DNA of 64,000 bases from RUG12461 sp045661345 (GTDB taxonomy: Bacteria; Bacillota; Clostridia; Lachnospirales; Lachnospiraceae): positions 3,283-67,282 of the forward strand of contig JAZRFM010000033.1 in NCBI GenBank assembly GCA_045661345.1. Reading direction: 5' to 3'. The notes beneath the pieces are model-generated. The model ran no database searches and had not been told where the DNA came from. It was given only the letters and a program-made list of their open reading frames with translations. The stretch's first letter is position 1. Each line of letters begins with the position of its first letter. The translations under genes were made by a program, and so were the position numbers. Below are positions 32,061-41,246 of this stretch, in pieces.

Positions 32061-33455
32061 TCACATTTTCCTGGCTGCCCGCTTGGAAAGCTCCGAGCGG
32101 ACACATTCCCGTTCGTACATGGTAATGACCGCGCACAGATCGTCGTCCTTCATTTTTTCCGCGGCATAGACGAGGCCGTTGCTTCTCGCCGTCAGCCGGG
32201 GACTGTCGATCTGCTGCGGGTCTCCGAGGAGGATCAGCTTGCTGCCCTCCCCCACACGGGTGGCCAGGGTCTTCGCCTGCTTCGGGGTGATGTTCTGTGC
32301 TTCATCCACGATGATGAGGCTCTTGTCAAGAGACCGTCCGCGGATGTAGGCGAGGGACACGATCTTCACCGGACCGCCGTCATCGACCAGATAATCCACC
32401 TGATACTGGATCTGCTGCGGATCCGTCTCCCCGCCGATGCGCATCAGCGTCTCCATGTTGTCATAGAAGGGTGCCAGCAGGGGTCCCATTTTTTCCTCCA
32501 GATCGCCCTTCAGGAAACCCAGATTTTCCTTTTCGGGTAAGGTGTTGGAACGGGTGATGTAGAGGTTTCGATACTCCTCCTCCGAACGTTCCTTTCCCCG
32601 GCGGAATTCCCTGCCGATGTAGGTCTTGTCCAGGCCCACCGCCTCTGCCAGCAGTGTCTTGCCGCAGCCCGCCGGTCCCTTGATAATCACGAGGGGAATC
32701 TCCTCCGCAGGTGCCTGCAGCGCCGCAATCGCAAAACGCTGTCCGGCATTTCTTGCTGTCAGGCCAAAATAGGTGCCGTTCACGATCTCTTCCTGCAAAA
32801 GGGTCACCTGACCGTTTCTTACCCAGCCCAGAGCGGAGGACGTCCCGGCATGCATTTCCAGAAACTCATTGGGCATGAGGTTTGGCACCTCCGCAAAGGC
32901 TTCATCCTCCACCGGCATGCTGTGCTCTCTGTAGAGCCGGCCGATGGCTTCCGCAGAAAGCTCCACCGTCCGCCTGCCCGTGTACATCTCTTCGCTCTCG
33001 ATCTTGTCATTCCGGTATTCCTGGGTCTCGATCCCAAGCGCCTGCGCATCCAGCGACATGAGAAAATCATTCGTAATGAGCGCCACCTTCCTCCCCGGGT
33101 TCTGATCCATCAAGGTCAGCACCGTGGCCAGGATCCGGTTGTCGTTTTCCGCGCTCTTGTCGCTGCGCAGCCACTCCGGCAGCGGATGGTCGTATCCGTT
33201 TTTCTCGATCCGGAATGTCCCGTTCGTATTGATGGAGACGCCCTGATACAGATCTCCCTGCTCTGCGCGAAGGTCTCTTAAGATCCTGGCGGTCTCGCGA
33301 ACGTTATAGCCGCGCTCCCTCTCGTCTCCCTTGTGTTTATTCAGCTCCGTGATGGTGGTGCTGGTGATGATGACATCATTGTCATCAAACCCGTAGATGG
33401 CGCTTCCCGCACTGTCGATCAGGATATTGGTATCCAACACATAGATTTTTTTCAT
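32061..33455 (-). CDS. PIN domain-PhoH ATPase fusion (PhoH2/YlaK type)
   Basis: 464 residues. The N-terminal PIN nuclease domain has VLDTNILID, TTITELNKHK, NDNRIL and LITND, carrying the four acidic metal ligands. From about 230 a PhoH ATPase follows: Walker A KGPAGCGKT and Walker B LIIVDEAQN, with GDPQQID. PhoH2 proteins unwind and cleave RNA in an ATP-dependent way. This is a cytosolic core gene and looks intact. Confidence 0.94.
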   Translation of the reverse strand: MKKIYVLDTNILIDSAGSAIYGFDDNDVIITSTTITELNKHKGDERERGYNVRETARILRDLRAEQGDLYQGVSINTNGTFRIEKNGYDHPLPEWLRSDKSAENDNRILATVLTLMDQNPGRKVALITNDFLMSLDAQALGIETQEYRNDKIESEEMYTGRRTVELSAEAIGRLYREHSMPVEDEAFAEVPNLMPNEFLEMHAGTSSALGWVRNGQVTLLQEEIVNGTYFGLTARNAGQRFAIAALQAPAEEIPLVIIKGPAGCGKTLLAEAVGLDKTYIGREFRRGKERSEEEYRNLYITRSNTLPEKENLGFLKGDLEEKMGPLLAPFYDNMETLMRIGGETDPQQIQYQVDYLVDDGGPVKIVSLAYIRGRSLDKSLIIVDEAQNITPKQAKTLATRVGEGSKLILLGDPQQIDSPRLTARSNGLVYAAEKMKDDDLCAVITMYERECVRSELSKRAARKM

Positions 33456-33570
33456 GGGATCCCCCTTATGGTTTTTCGGTTTTCAGTATGCTTCGCCCGG
33501 TCATGACCCTCGATTTCATAGTAACATACTTACCCCCTGTTTGCTATCCTGTTTCCGGAGAGGAAATGGG

Positions 33571-34665
33571 CTAAGACCCGCTCCGTCCGGATGCGAAGGC
33601 TTCGGCCGTTCCCGCAAAATCCGGATGATCCCCTCTGCTCATGGAAAGGCGGTAACCGATGGCCCCGATCCTTCCTGCCAGGCAGCTGACGCACTCCGCC
33701 GCCTCCTCGCCGGTACAGATTTTGCCATCGTACAGCAGATATTTCCCCCGTACCTCTCCCGGAGACAGGTTCGGCATCAGCACGTTTGCGCCGGAGAGGA
33801 TTCCCTTTTCCCGTCCTTTCGGATCCGCCGTTCCCAGCGCCGTCGTGGCAGGCAGCAGCCCTTTCGGAAACAGCAGGCGCAGCACCGCCAGCAGCCGCAG
33901 TGTCTCCGCCACGCTTCCCGGGGGTTCCTTTGCAAAGGGGGTATTCTGATGCGGGAGAAAGGGGCCGATTCCGATCATCTGCGGCTGCAGGGCCTGCATA
34001 AAGGTCAAATCCTCATAAAGATGCGCGGCGGTCTGTCCCGGTGTCCCCACAAGGAACCCGCATCCCACCTGAAAACCGGTCTCCTTCAACTCCCACAGGC
34101 ACTGTTTTCTGCGTTCTCCGGACATGGCGGGAGGATGAAGTCTCCCGTAATGCTCCTCATTCGCGGTTTCCTGCCGCAGAAGATACCGGTCCGCACCGCT
34201 CTCAAAAAAACGCCGGTAGCTCTCGCGTGACCGTTCCCCGATGGAAAGCGTCACCGCACATGCCGGGTGCTTTTTTTTGATCCGTTCTATCATCCCGCAG
34301 ATCATCTCATCCGTATAGAAAGGATCCTCCCCGCCCTGCAGCACAAAGGTCCGAAAGCCCAGTGCCGCTCCTTTGTCACAGCAGGAGAGGATCTCCTCCT
34401 CCGAAAGCCTGTAACGGTTCGTGTGCCTGTTGCCGCAGCGGATCCCGCAATAATAGCAGTCGTTTTTGCAGTAACTGGTAAACTCGATCAGCCCCCTGAG
34501 ATAGACCTGCTTTTGAAAGGTCAGCTCCGCCACTTCTCTCGCCGCCGCAAAGAGCTGCTCCTCATGGGCTTTGTCCCCATCACACAGAATCGTCTCCAGC
34601 TCGTCCCGGGAGATGCTTATCTTCTGTTTCACGGCCGCTATCATGCGGCAGTACGAATCATCCAT
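33571..34665 (-). CDS. hydE: [FeFe]-hydrogenase maturation radical SAM enzyme HydE
   Basis: 364 residues from the ATG at 34665 (AAAGG upstream; a TTG four codons earlier is possible). The radical SAM cluster motif is CKNDCYYC (Cys66, 70, 73), followed by LQGGEDPFY and SIGERS, both HydE/BioB-like. HydE helps build the dithiolate-bridged H-cluster of [FeFe] hydrogenase. HydF and HydG are not in the window. It is divergent from an Rrf2 regulator with 92 bases between starts. Confidence 0.93.
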   Translation of the reverse strand: MDDSYCRMIAAVKQKISISRDELETILCDGDKAHEEQLFAAAREVAELTFQKQVYLRGLIEFTSYCKNDCYYCGIRCGNRHTNRYRLSEEEILSCCDKGAALGFRTFVLQGGEDPFYTDEMICGMIERIKKKHPACAVTLSIGERSRESYRRFFESGADRYLLRQETANEEHYGRLHPPAMSGERRKQCLWELKETGFQVGCGFLVGTPGQTAAHLYEDLTFMQALQPQMIGIGPFLPHQNTPFAKEPPGSVAETLRLLAVLRLLFPKGLLPATTALGTADPKGREKGILSGANVLMPNLSPGEVRGKYLLYDGKICTGEEAAECVSCLAGRIGAIGYRLSMSRGDHPDFAGTAEAFASGRSGS

Positions 34666-34696
34666 GTTGCCTTTCAAGTCCTTTTTTCGTTTTCTC

Positions 34697-34726
34697 TTGA
34701 TTTACCTATTTACCTTGCGGTATAAT
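34697..34726 (+). promoter_or_regulatory. Promoter of the Rrf2 regulator gene
   Basis: TTGATT (34697-34702) and TATAAT (34721-34726) are 18 bases apart, about 30 bases before the start codon and AAGGAGG. Confidence 0.8.
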
Positions 34727-34730
34727 AGGT
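34704..34730. promoter_or_regulatory. Palindromic operator overlapping the Rrf2 promoter
   Basis: ACCTATT-TACC is mirrored by GGTA-T-AATAGGT around TTGC, forming a 27-base imperfect dyad that covers the -10 box. Rrf2 dimers bind dyads of this size, so autoregulation and control of divergent hydE are likely. Confidence 0.65.
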
Positions 34731-34757
34731 GAGTAGTGTTCGTAAGGAGGAAAAAAC

Positions 34758-35159
34758 ATGATTTCAACCAGAGGGCGTTATGCCATTCGCGTTATGATCG
34801 ATCTGGCGCAGAACGAAGATGAGGAAGGAAACTATATCCCTCTGAAAGAGATCGCCGCCAGACAGGATATCTCCAAAAAATATCTGGAGATCATCGTCAA
34901 AGACATGGTGGCCGGAGGTCTTCTCATCGGTGCCAGCGGAAAGGGCGGTGGCTACAAGCTCTGCCGTCGTCCGGAGGAGTACTCCGTAGGGGAGGTCCTG
35001 GATCTCATGGAAGGCAGCATGTCCAGCGTCGCCTGCCTCGCTGATGAAGTAAACACCTGCCCCAAAAAGGATTCCTGCCATACCCTTCCCATGTGGGTCG
35101 AATATGATCAGATGATACATGATTTTTTCTATGGAAAAAAGCTGAGCGACCTGCTGTAG
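34758..35159 (+). CDS. Rrf2-family iron-sulfur transcription regulator
   Basis: 133 residues, normal length. A winged helix (ISTRGRYAIRVMIDLA, DISKKYLEIIVKDM, GGGYKL wing) is followed by three cysteines at 93, 101 and 107, the positions that bind an Fe-S cluster in IscR-like members. AAGGAGG lies ahead of the ATG. Its divergent position to hydE suggests control of hydrogenase maturation by redox or Fe-S state. Confidence 0.92.
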   Translation: MISTRGRYAIRVMIDLAQNEDEEGNYIPLKEIAARQDISKKYLEIIVKDMVAGGLLIGASGKGGGYKLCRRPEEYSVGEVLDLMEGSMSSVACLADEVNTCPKKDSCHTLPMWVEYDQMIHDFFYGKKLSDLL

Positions 35160-35251
35160 TTTTATGAACGGACAGGAGACGCCGGAGCCTGCGTTTCCCC
35201 GGGGGTTCTCCCGGTGTGCTTCGCGCGGGAACCGCTTTCGTCAGCGTTTCC

Positions 35252-36853
35252 CTATGCCGTAAGGCGCTTTAACCCCTGCCAGGCCAGCAGCGCCAGCAGA
35301 ATATAGATGGCCGTCACGGTCAGCCCGCCTGCGACGCCCCCGATCCCCATGCAGAAAAAGATCATCAGGACAACCAGCACCATGGTTCCGATCATATTCG
35401 GCAGGAGGTACGTCGTGACCGCCCGCCCCTGTTTTACGACCTCAATCTCATTCTTCCAGTCAGTCCTGCAGTATTTCAGCCCGCAGCGCATCCCGTAAAC
35501 AGCAGAAAACAGGCACATAGCGCACAGCATCAGACACCCGGTCAAATACTCCGTTGCATTTGCACGCAGGGAGATGAAACCGCCGATCACAGCGAAAAGT
35601 CCCGGCAGAAGATTCAACAGCAGGTTCAATCCGATCTTTCCCTTGCAGATCGTCTTTTTGGAAACGGGCATACTGTTTAAAATCCAGTCGCTCTTCCCCT
35701 CCAGGGAAGGACTGATCGCCGTCGTGGGCACCATTCCCACGAAGAAATAGACTATGACCGGCCACACCATGTGAAAACGCAGAAGATCTACCTCCTGTCC
35801 CCCAGCCATCGCGGAGACGATGGCGTTGGCGTTGACAAAAGGCAGCACCACTGCAGCGATGATGGAGATCACTGCCCCCATCCCGAGATTCGTCGCACAG
35901 ACCGTGGAGCCTGTGATCCGTTTCCAGTCATTAAACAGGATGCTTCGTGCCGGTGTCCTTTTCCGGAAGCTTCTGGCTGCCTTCTTCCCCTTGCGTCTCG
36001 TAGCGTGGCTGCCGAGTCTGGAGTTGATCCTTCTGTAGTTGATGCTGATCAGCCATACCACCACGAGATAAAGTCCCAGCGACACCACGGCCATCAGGAC
36101 AAAGGAGAGCACGTCTTTGCCGACAGTTGCTTTTGTAAACCACCCCACCGTTGGCACAGCCCTGGAAAGCCCCTCCAGCGCCTCGGAGGACTTGGCCATG
36201 ATCGCCTGCACCTTGTCATTGCGGATCAGGTAGTCGATAATGAAGCGACTGAAGATCAGGGGAATGAACAGCACAAAGGTCAGAATCGTCTGGATCAGTT
36301 TTTTGTGGCGAAAATGGGAGCCGATCCCGGTGATAAACGCGCCGAGCAGGGATACGATTACTGTCGGCAGAAGGGGAATCAGGGGAGTCAGGATGATCCA
36401 GGAAATGATGGTCCAGGCGTCCTGCATGGAAGCGATACAGGATCCCACCAGCGCGGAAACAGAAAGCAGCGCGTTCCACGGCAGATCCTTCAGATACATG
36501 AGCAGGAATCTGTCCGCCACCACCGTCCTGACGGAAAAGGGCATCGACATGAGCGAATCGTATTCCGGATAATCATACAGATACCCGTTGGATTTGAAGA
36601 TCGGCAGCAGCAGGGAAAGGAATGTGATGATCGTCGCCACCAGCGCCGGCACCATTGCGGCAGATCCGAAAAACGTCAGCCCGAAGGAAAAAGCGCCGAC
36701 GAGACCGGCGATCAGCACCGCCAGGATCACATTTCCGATCATGGATGATCTGGCATTTTTCACCTTTTCGGGATCCTTGGAATACTTTACGACATGAAGG
36801 TTGCTTGCGGCATCCATCATGGTCTTCAGCAGGAGTATACTTTTATGCTTCAT
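35252..36853 (-). CDS. ABC-2 type transporter permease
   Basis: 533 residues with about twelve hydrophobic segments. Basic, soluble stretches near the middle (RRKGKKAARSFRKR) separate two halves. The architecture matches large ABC-2 permeases of Clostridia that pair with a single ATPase. It follows the ATPase gene with an 11-base overlap, so the two form one exporter. Substrate unknown. Confidence 0.88.
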   Translation of the reverse strand: MKHKSILLLKTMMDAASNLHVVKYSKDPEKVKNARSSMIGNVILAVLIAGLVGAFSFGLTFFGSAAMVPALVATIITFLSLLLPIFKSNGYLYDYPEYDSLMSMPFSVRTVVADRFLLMYLKDLPWNALLSVSALVGSCIASMQDAWTIISWIILTPLIPLLPTVIVSLLGAFITGIGSHFRHKKLIQTILTFVLFIPLIFSRFIIDYLIRNDKVQAIMAKSSEALEGLSRAVPTVGWFTKATVGKDVLSFVLMAVVSLGLYLVVVWLISINYRRINSRLGSHATRRKGKKAARSFRKRTPARSILFNDWKRITGSTVCATNLGMGAVISIIAAVVLPFVNANAIVSAMAGGQEVDLLRFHMVWPVIVYFFVGMVPTTAISPSLEGKSDWILNSMPVSKKTICKGKIGLNLLLNLLPGLFAVIGGFISLRANATEYLTGCLMLCAMCLFSAVYGMRCGLKYCRTDWKNEIEVVKQGRAVTTYLLPNMIGTMVLVVLMIFFCMGIGGVAGGLTVTAIYILLALLAWQGLKRLTA

Positions 36854-37568
36854 CTTTCACCGCCTCCAGGAAAACCTCTTCCAGGGACTGCTTCTCTCCG
36901 AGGAGTTCTTTGATCGTTCCGTTCGCAATGATGGCACCCCGTTTGATGATTGCGATTTTGTTGCAAAGCTTCTCGGCCACCTCCAGCACATGGGTGGAGA
37001 AAAAGACGGCACTCCCCTTTTCACACATTTCATGCATGATCTCCTTCAGGATAAAGGAGGCCTGCGGATCCAGTCCCACAAAGGGTTCATCCAGAACAAG
37101 AAGCTTCGGTTCGTGGATCAGCGCGGATATGATGGCCACCTTCTGCTTCATTCCGTGAGAATACGACCCGATGGTATCCGTAAGCGCATCCGTGATCTCA
37201 AAGCGCGCCGCATAATCGTTGATCCTTTTTTGCCTGTCTTCCTCGCTGACATCATAGACATCCGCCACGAAGTTCAGATACTGCAGACCCGTCAGGTTTT
37301 CATAAAGATCCGGATTGTCCGGAATGTAGGCCGTGATCTGCTTGCATTCCATGGGCTCCGCTTTCACATCGTGTCCGCCGATTTTGATGTCTCCGTTCTC
37401 AAAATCCAGCACACCCACAACCGCCCGGATTGTCGTACTCTTTCCGGCGCCGTTATGACCGATGAAGCCGAAGATATCTCCGCTCTCCACCGTCAGGCTC
37501 ACATCATCGCAGGCTTTCTTGTCCTTTCCATATACTTTGGTGTAGTGGTTGATCTCCAGTACGTTCAT
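36843..37568 (-). CDS. ABC transporter ATPase
   Basis: 241 residues from the ATG at 37568, preceded by GGGGAGG; the upstream start at 37610 lacks a ribosome site. Walker A GHNGAGKST, signature SYSHGMKQK, Walker B LLVLDEPF and switch His in STHV are all present. It is of the ABC-2 (DrrA/NatA) branch. It partners the permease encoded immediately after it. Confidence 0.95.
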   Translation of the reverse strand: MNVLEINHYTKVYGKDKKACDDVSLTVESGDIFGFIGHNGAGKSTTIRAVVGVLDFENGDIKIGGHDVKAEPMECKQITAYIPDNPDLYENLTGLQYLNFVADVYDVSEEDRQKRINDYAARFEITDALTDTIGSYSHGMKQKVAIISALIHEPKLLVLDEPFVGLDPQASFILKEIMHEMCEKGSAVFFSTHVLEVAEKLCNKIAIIKRGAIIANGTIKELLGEKQSLEEVFLEAVKDEA

Positions 37569-37627
37569 GCTCTCCTCCCCTGACAATCCATTAAAAATCC
37601 TCTGATCCATCTGTCTCCTGTCGGATC

Positions 37628-39340
37628 CTACTCTATCTCGCGGTAATACTTTTCGAGCCGCGGTCTGGCGTTTTCATAGATCACCTTCAGCCCGGGATCA
37701 AACTGGGTTCCCATGCCCTCCATGATGATCGTATCCGCTTTTTCAAAGCTGAATGCTTCCTTATAGACGCGTTTACTGACCAGCGCATCGTAAACATCGG
37801 CGATTGCCATGATTCTGGCTTCAAAGGGAATCTGCTCCCCGGAAAGCTTCTCCGGATAACCGGAGCCGTCCCACCGTTCATGATGGAAATGAGCTACATT
37901 TTCCGCGACAACCTTAAAGGATTCATCGTCCGTATTCTGCAGGATCTCGTGGATCACCCGGGCACCTTCCGCCGCGTGCTGCTTCATCTTTTCAAATTCC
38001 TCCTCCGTAAACCGGCCGGGTTTCCGGAGAACGCTGTCATCCACCGCAATCTTTCCAAGGTCGTGCATAGGCGCCGCCTTGATCACGTCACGGCAGAATT
38101 CATCGGAGAGATGGCAGGTTCCTTCTTTGCGGATTTCATCGATCAGGATCCGCACCCCTTCACTGGTTCGCTTGATGTGTCCTCCCGTGGAATTATCCCG
38201 GCTTTCCACCATCACCGCGAGGCTCATGATGAGGTTGTCATGCATCTCGACAATATGCCGGGTTTTCTCTTCCACCTGCTCCTGCAGCTTGTCATTATAG
38301 CTGTCCAGAAGCCGGATGTATTTTCTGTTTGCGGTATCATCGGTAAAGGTGACGATATATCCCCGTTTGCGCCCGCCGTCATAAAGGTAGTTCACGTTCA
38401 CATTATAGATCTTTTCCTCTTCGGCCGGTACACCTGCCTCATGAAACTGATATACAAACTGATTGTATTTTTCATCCAGCCGGAAGCTGTCCAGATAATG
38501 ACGGATCCTTTTGCCGGAAACATCCTGGCCGAGGATATCATCCACCGCGAGCTGCTCCAGCTCCGGCATGAGGTGCCTTGCGATCTCATTGCTCCCGAGG
38601 TAACGGTACCGGAAATCAAAGGTAATATAGCCGATGGCGCGTTCCCTCACCATGGAGTCAATGGCCGTATCCGCCACGTCGTAAAGATTCATCCGCGCGG
38701 AAATCACGAGATACAGAATCTGCGCCAGGAGATACCCCAGGGTTGTAAAGTCGATACCCTGTTCAAACCTTCTGCCGGTAAAATAGCACACCAGCACGAT
38801 GGCATAGGGGAAAACCAGCAGCAGGATGATGGTACGGGGCACCTGGCGTTTTTTTACCCAGGAATAACAGATCGCGGCAAAGCCGACCGCAAAGAACGCC
38901 AGCACAACCACAAAATAAAGGGTATGCATCACCCCGTATTCCCGTTCCAGCCTCACCATTCCGTTTTGGATGGAGAAGGTGACGTTCCTGTAGAAGAGAT
39001 CCGTGTGGCCGATTGTGAGCGTTCCCATGAAAAGCACAATACAGCACAGATATAAGAGGATTCTGACCCAGTTTTTGATGTTGATCTGGCAGAGATTTAA
39101 AATACTGAAGAGAATAAACATCTGCAGGAAGCTGCCGCCGAGATAGATCAGCTTCTGTGCCGTCACGGCCCCGCCCAGATCCCCGGAAATACTGAAGAGG
39201 AAATGGCCGAGGCACACAATCGGCACAAACGCAAAGATCATGCTGATGTTGACATTAAAATGCTTATGCCAGATGAACAGATAAATGGCAGTGCACAGCA
39301 GCGATGCCAGAAAAAGGCTGCCGTAAATAATCGAGATCAA
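37628..39340 (-). CDS. Membrane-sensor HD-GYP c-di-GMP phosphodiesterase
   Basis: 570 residues. Seven hydrophobic segments (1-~215) form an N-terminal histidine-kinase-type 7TM sensor. A PAS-like domain (~225-340) and a short coiled coil lead to an HD-GYP domain: MHDLGKIAVDD near 424 and HHERWDGSGYPE near 485, with metal-binding HD and the GYP motif intact. It should hydrolyse c-di-GMP in response to a membrane signal. A diguanylate cyclase (49739-51079) is about 10 kb away. Confidence 0.92.
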   Translation of the reverse strand: MISIIYGSLFLASLLCTAIYLFIWHKHFNVNISMIFAFVPIVCLGHFLFSISGDLGGAVTAQKLIYLGGSFLQMFILFSILNLCQINIKNWVRILLYLCCIVLFMGTLTIGHTDLFYRNVTFSIQNGMVRLEREYGVMHTLYFVVVLAFFAVGFAAICYSWVKKRQVPRTIILLLVFPYAIVLVCYFTGRRFEQGIDFTTLGYLLAQILYLVISARMNLYDVADTAIDSMVRERAIGYITFDFRYRYLGSNEIARHLMPELEQLAVDDILGQDVSGKRIRHYLDSFRLDEKYNQFVYQFHEAGVPAEEEKIYNVNVNYLYDGGRKRGYIVTFTDDTANRKYIRLLDSYNDKLQEQVEEKTRHIVEMHDNLIMSLAVMVESRDNSTGGHIKRTSEGVRILIDEIRKEGTCHLSDEFCRDVIKAAPMHDLGKIAVDDSVLRKPGRFTEEEFEKMKQHAAEGARVIHEILQNTDDESFKVVAENVAHFHHERWDGSGYPEKLSGEQIPFEARIMAIADVYDALVSKRVYKEAFSFEKADTIIMEGMGTQFDPGLKVIYENARPRLEKYYREIE

Positions 39341-39355
39341 GACCGGCTTTCTCCT

Positions 39356-40471
39356 TTACTCCACAATGGTAAACTCGATAACCGGAGCCTGGTCACGCTC
39401 CTCGATCAGCGCGTTGAATTCTTCTTCTCCGCCTTCAAAATCCTGGTCATGGTCAAAATCATTGGTCTCCCGCAGAAATCCGCCATACTCCGTTTTGCCG
39501 TCCACATCGGATCTGTAAACATAAGCCTTCGCCATGATGCCGTCTCCGGTGGGATTCAGGAAATTCGCCTCATAGCTGTCCTTGTCACCGCCATAGACCA
39601 CCCCGTCCTTGATACGAAGCGGGATCCCGTTTGCTATCACATAGCCTACCTCAATGGGCTTCTCCTCCTTCATGACATAGCAGGAGGCACTGTCTGCCGT
39701 ATGATCGTCTTTATTCACGTTTTCCGCTACTGCAAGCACGTTTGCGTCATCCCCGATCTGCAGGATCGCATAACCCTGCCCTGGCTTGAGGTATCCGATG
39801 ATCTCGTCATAATCCGAAAACTCCAGCTTTCCCGACTGCTCCTGCACAAAGTCCATGGGGCCGTTCACTTCTTCTCCGTCGGAATTGCCGTAGGTCGCCA
39901 CAGGCATAAACGCAATCGTAACAGCGTCCTCGTATTCATCGAAGTATTCCCCTTCGTCCGTATCGAGGGTTCCCGCATCGGTGTCGAGGGTGACCTTATT
40001 CATGTAGTTCTTTCCGCCGTAAAACAGCACATACCCTTCTCCCACAGCAAGGGGCGTCGCTGTTCCGCCGCCCTCTACACTTCCGTATTCCATGATGTTT
40101 CCGTCCGGTCCCAGGGCATAGATGGTACCGCCTGTGGCTGCGATGGTGCCGTCTCCGTTATCAAAAGTCAGATTTCCGGGTGCAAGAACCAGCGCGTCAC
40201 TGGTCTCGGCAAGATCCGCAAAGGCGTAGTAGGCATCCACCGGCGCTGATGCGATCAGTGATTCGTAGCTCTCCAGGTCTGCCTCAAAAGCGGAGAGGCT
40301 TTCCGTCTCCTCCTCCGTGCTCCCGGTATCTGCAGTCTGTATCTCTGTCTCTGTGGCTTCCTTTTCCGTTTCCGCAGCCGTTGACACAGCCGTCGCTTTA
40401 TTGGCGCCGCATCCTGTAAAAGCGGATAAGGCAAGAACGCCTGTCAATAATAATGCAAGTTTCTTTTTCAT
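39356..40471 (-). CDS. Lipoprotein of unknown function
   Basis: 371 residues from the ATG at 40471, preceded by GGGAGG; a 45-residue upstream extension lacks a signal and is rejected. The signal peptide ends in a lipobox (SAFTGC), then a Thr/Glu-rich linker, then a beta-rich domain without a name I recognise. It is placed on the outer face of the membrane. It is preceded by its own promoter (40503-40532) and followed on the same strand by the HD-GYP gene. Confidence 0.78.
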   Translation of the reverse strand: MKKKLALLLTGVLALSAFTGCGANKATAVSTAAETEKEATETEIQTADTGSTEEETESLSAFEADLESYESLIASAPVDAYYAFADLAETSDALVLAPGNLTFDNGDGTIAATGGTIYALGPDGNIMEYGSVEGGGTATPLAVGEGYVLFYGGKNYMNKVTLDTDAGTLDTDEGEYFDEYEDAVTIAFMPVATYGNSDGEEVNGPMDFVQEQSGKLEFSDYDEIIGYLKPGQGYAILQIGDDANVLAVAENVNKDDHTADSASCYVMKEEKPIEVGYVIANGIPLRIKDGVVYGGDKDSYEANFLNPTGDGIMAKAYVYRSDVDGKTEYGGFLRETNDFDHDQDFEGGEEEFNALIEERDQAPVIEFTIVE

Positions 40472-40502
40472 GATATTCCTCCCATCTGTGCATCGTTTGA
40501 TA

Positions 40503-40532
40503 GTATTATCCACGTTTTCCTGTTTTTTGCAA
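40503..40532 (-). promoter_or_regulatory. Promoter of the 39356-40471 lipoprotein gene
   Basis: On the minus strand TTGCAA (40527-40532) and TAATAC (40503-40508) are 18 bases apart, about 32 bases before the start codon. Confidence 0.6.
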
Positions 40533-40566
40533 GTATCGCAAAGGAATTGGCACGATAAAATGAAAA

Positions 40567-40592
40567 ACGGACAGGAAACCCCTGCCCGTTTT
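40567..40592 (-). terminator. Intrinsic terminator after the small lipoprotein gene
   Basis: ACGGACAGG and CCTGCCCGT pair with one G-U around five bases. T-rich runs follow on both strands, so it could work in both directions, but only the minus-strand gene ending at 40645 needs it. Confidence 0.75.
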
Positions 40593-40644
40593 CTTTTATG
40601 CATCACATGTTGTCCTTCTGATCTTTGGGAGCTGCGAGCGCTTC

Positions 40645-41157
40645 TTACTGGTTCAGCGCTTCATAGATGGCATCTGCTTCCTCTTCGCTCAGGTGAGCCG
40701 CCGCATAAACATTGCCGTCCGTATCGATCAGGGCGCAATCGGTGCCATCATCAACATAACCAAGCTGCGTATTCCCAACGGTTATCAGAATATAAGCAGT
40801 ACCGTCATCCAGCGTTGCGTTTTCTACCGTGTACTCAGCAAGTACTTCGGTCTCGCCGTCGTTGACATAGCAGACATCTCCGGGTGCATCCTCATAGAAA
40901 GCAATGATGAAATCGCTTTCGCCGTCATTTGCGTAGAAGCCATCCACAAAAGAAATCTCAGATGCTGCCTCTGCGGCAGCTTCATCAACTGCTTCGGTCA
41001 CTGCCTCTTCTACCACTGCATCCACTGCTGCATCCACAGCTGCTGCTGTTGCTTCCGCCTGCGCCTGCGCCTGTGCCTGTGCGTTGTTGCCGCATCCGGC
41101 CAGCATACCTGCGCCAAGAACTCCTGCCACCATTACTGCAACGATTTGTTTCTTCAT
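40645..41157 (-). CDS. Small lipoprotein with Ala/Glu-rich linker
   Basis: 170 residues from the ATG at 41157, with GGAGGAG upstream. The lipobox MLAGCG is followed by a repetitive AQ/EA linker (about residues 23-60, AQAQAQAQ) and a ~100-residue acidic C-terminal domain containing repeated 'YVNDGET'/'YVDDGTD' steps. It should sit on the outer face of the membrane. It is transcribed alone: own promoter at 41218-41246 and terminator at 40567-40592. Function unknown. Confidence 0.78.
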   Translation of the reverse strand: MKKQIVAVMVAGVLGAGMLAGCGNNAQAQAQAQAEATAAAVDAAVDAVVEEAVTEAVDEAAAEAASEISFVDGFYANDGESDFIIAFYEDAPGDVCYVNDGETEVLAEYTVENATLDDGTAYILITVGNTQLGYVDDGTDCALIDTDGNVYAAAHLSEEEADAIYEALNQ

Positions 41158-41217
41158 AATTCTCCTCCTTCTCATTCTTTGAGAAACTGTGTTGTGATTT
41201 ATTCACTACAAGGAGGG

Positions 41218-41246
41218 ATTATGGTCCAAGCGCAGATAAATGTCAA
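41218..41246 (-). promoter_or_regulatory. Promoter of the small lipoprotein gene
   Basis: On the minus strand TTGACA (41241-41246) and CATAAT (41218-41223) are 17 bases apart. The -35 box overlaps the stop codon of the large coding region that ends at 41243. Confidence 0.8.

Noticed and set aside
40472..40606. 45-residue N-terminal extension of the lipoprotein at 39356
   Set aside because: It lies over the promoter and lacks a ribosome site; the internal ATG at 40471 has GGGAGG and begins a lipoprotein signal peptide.
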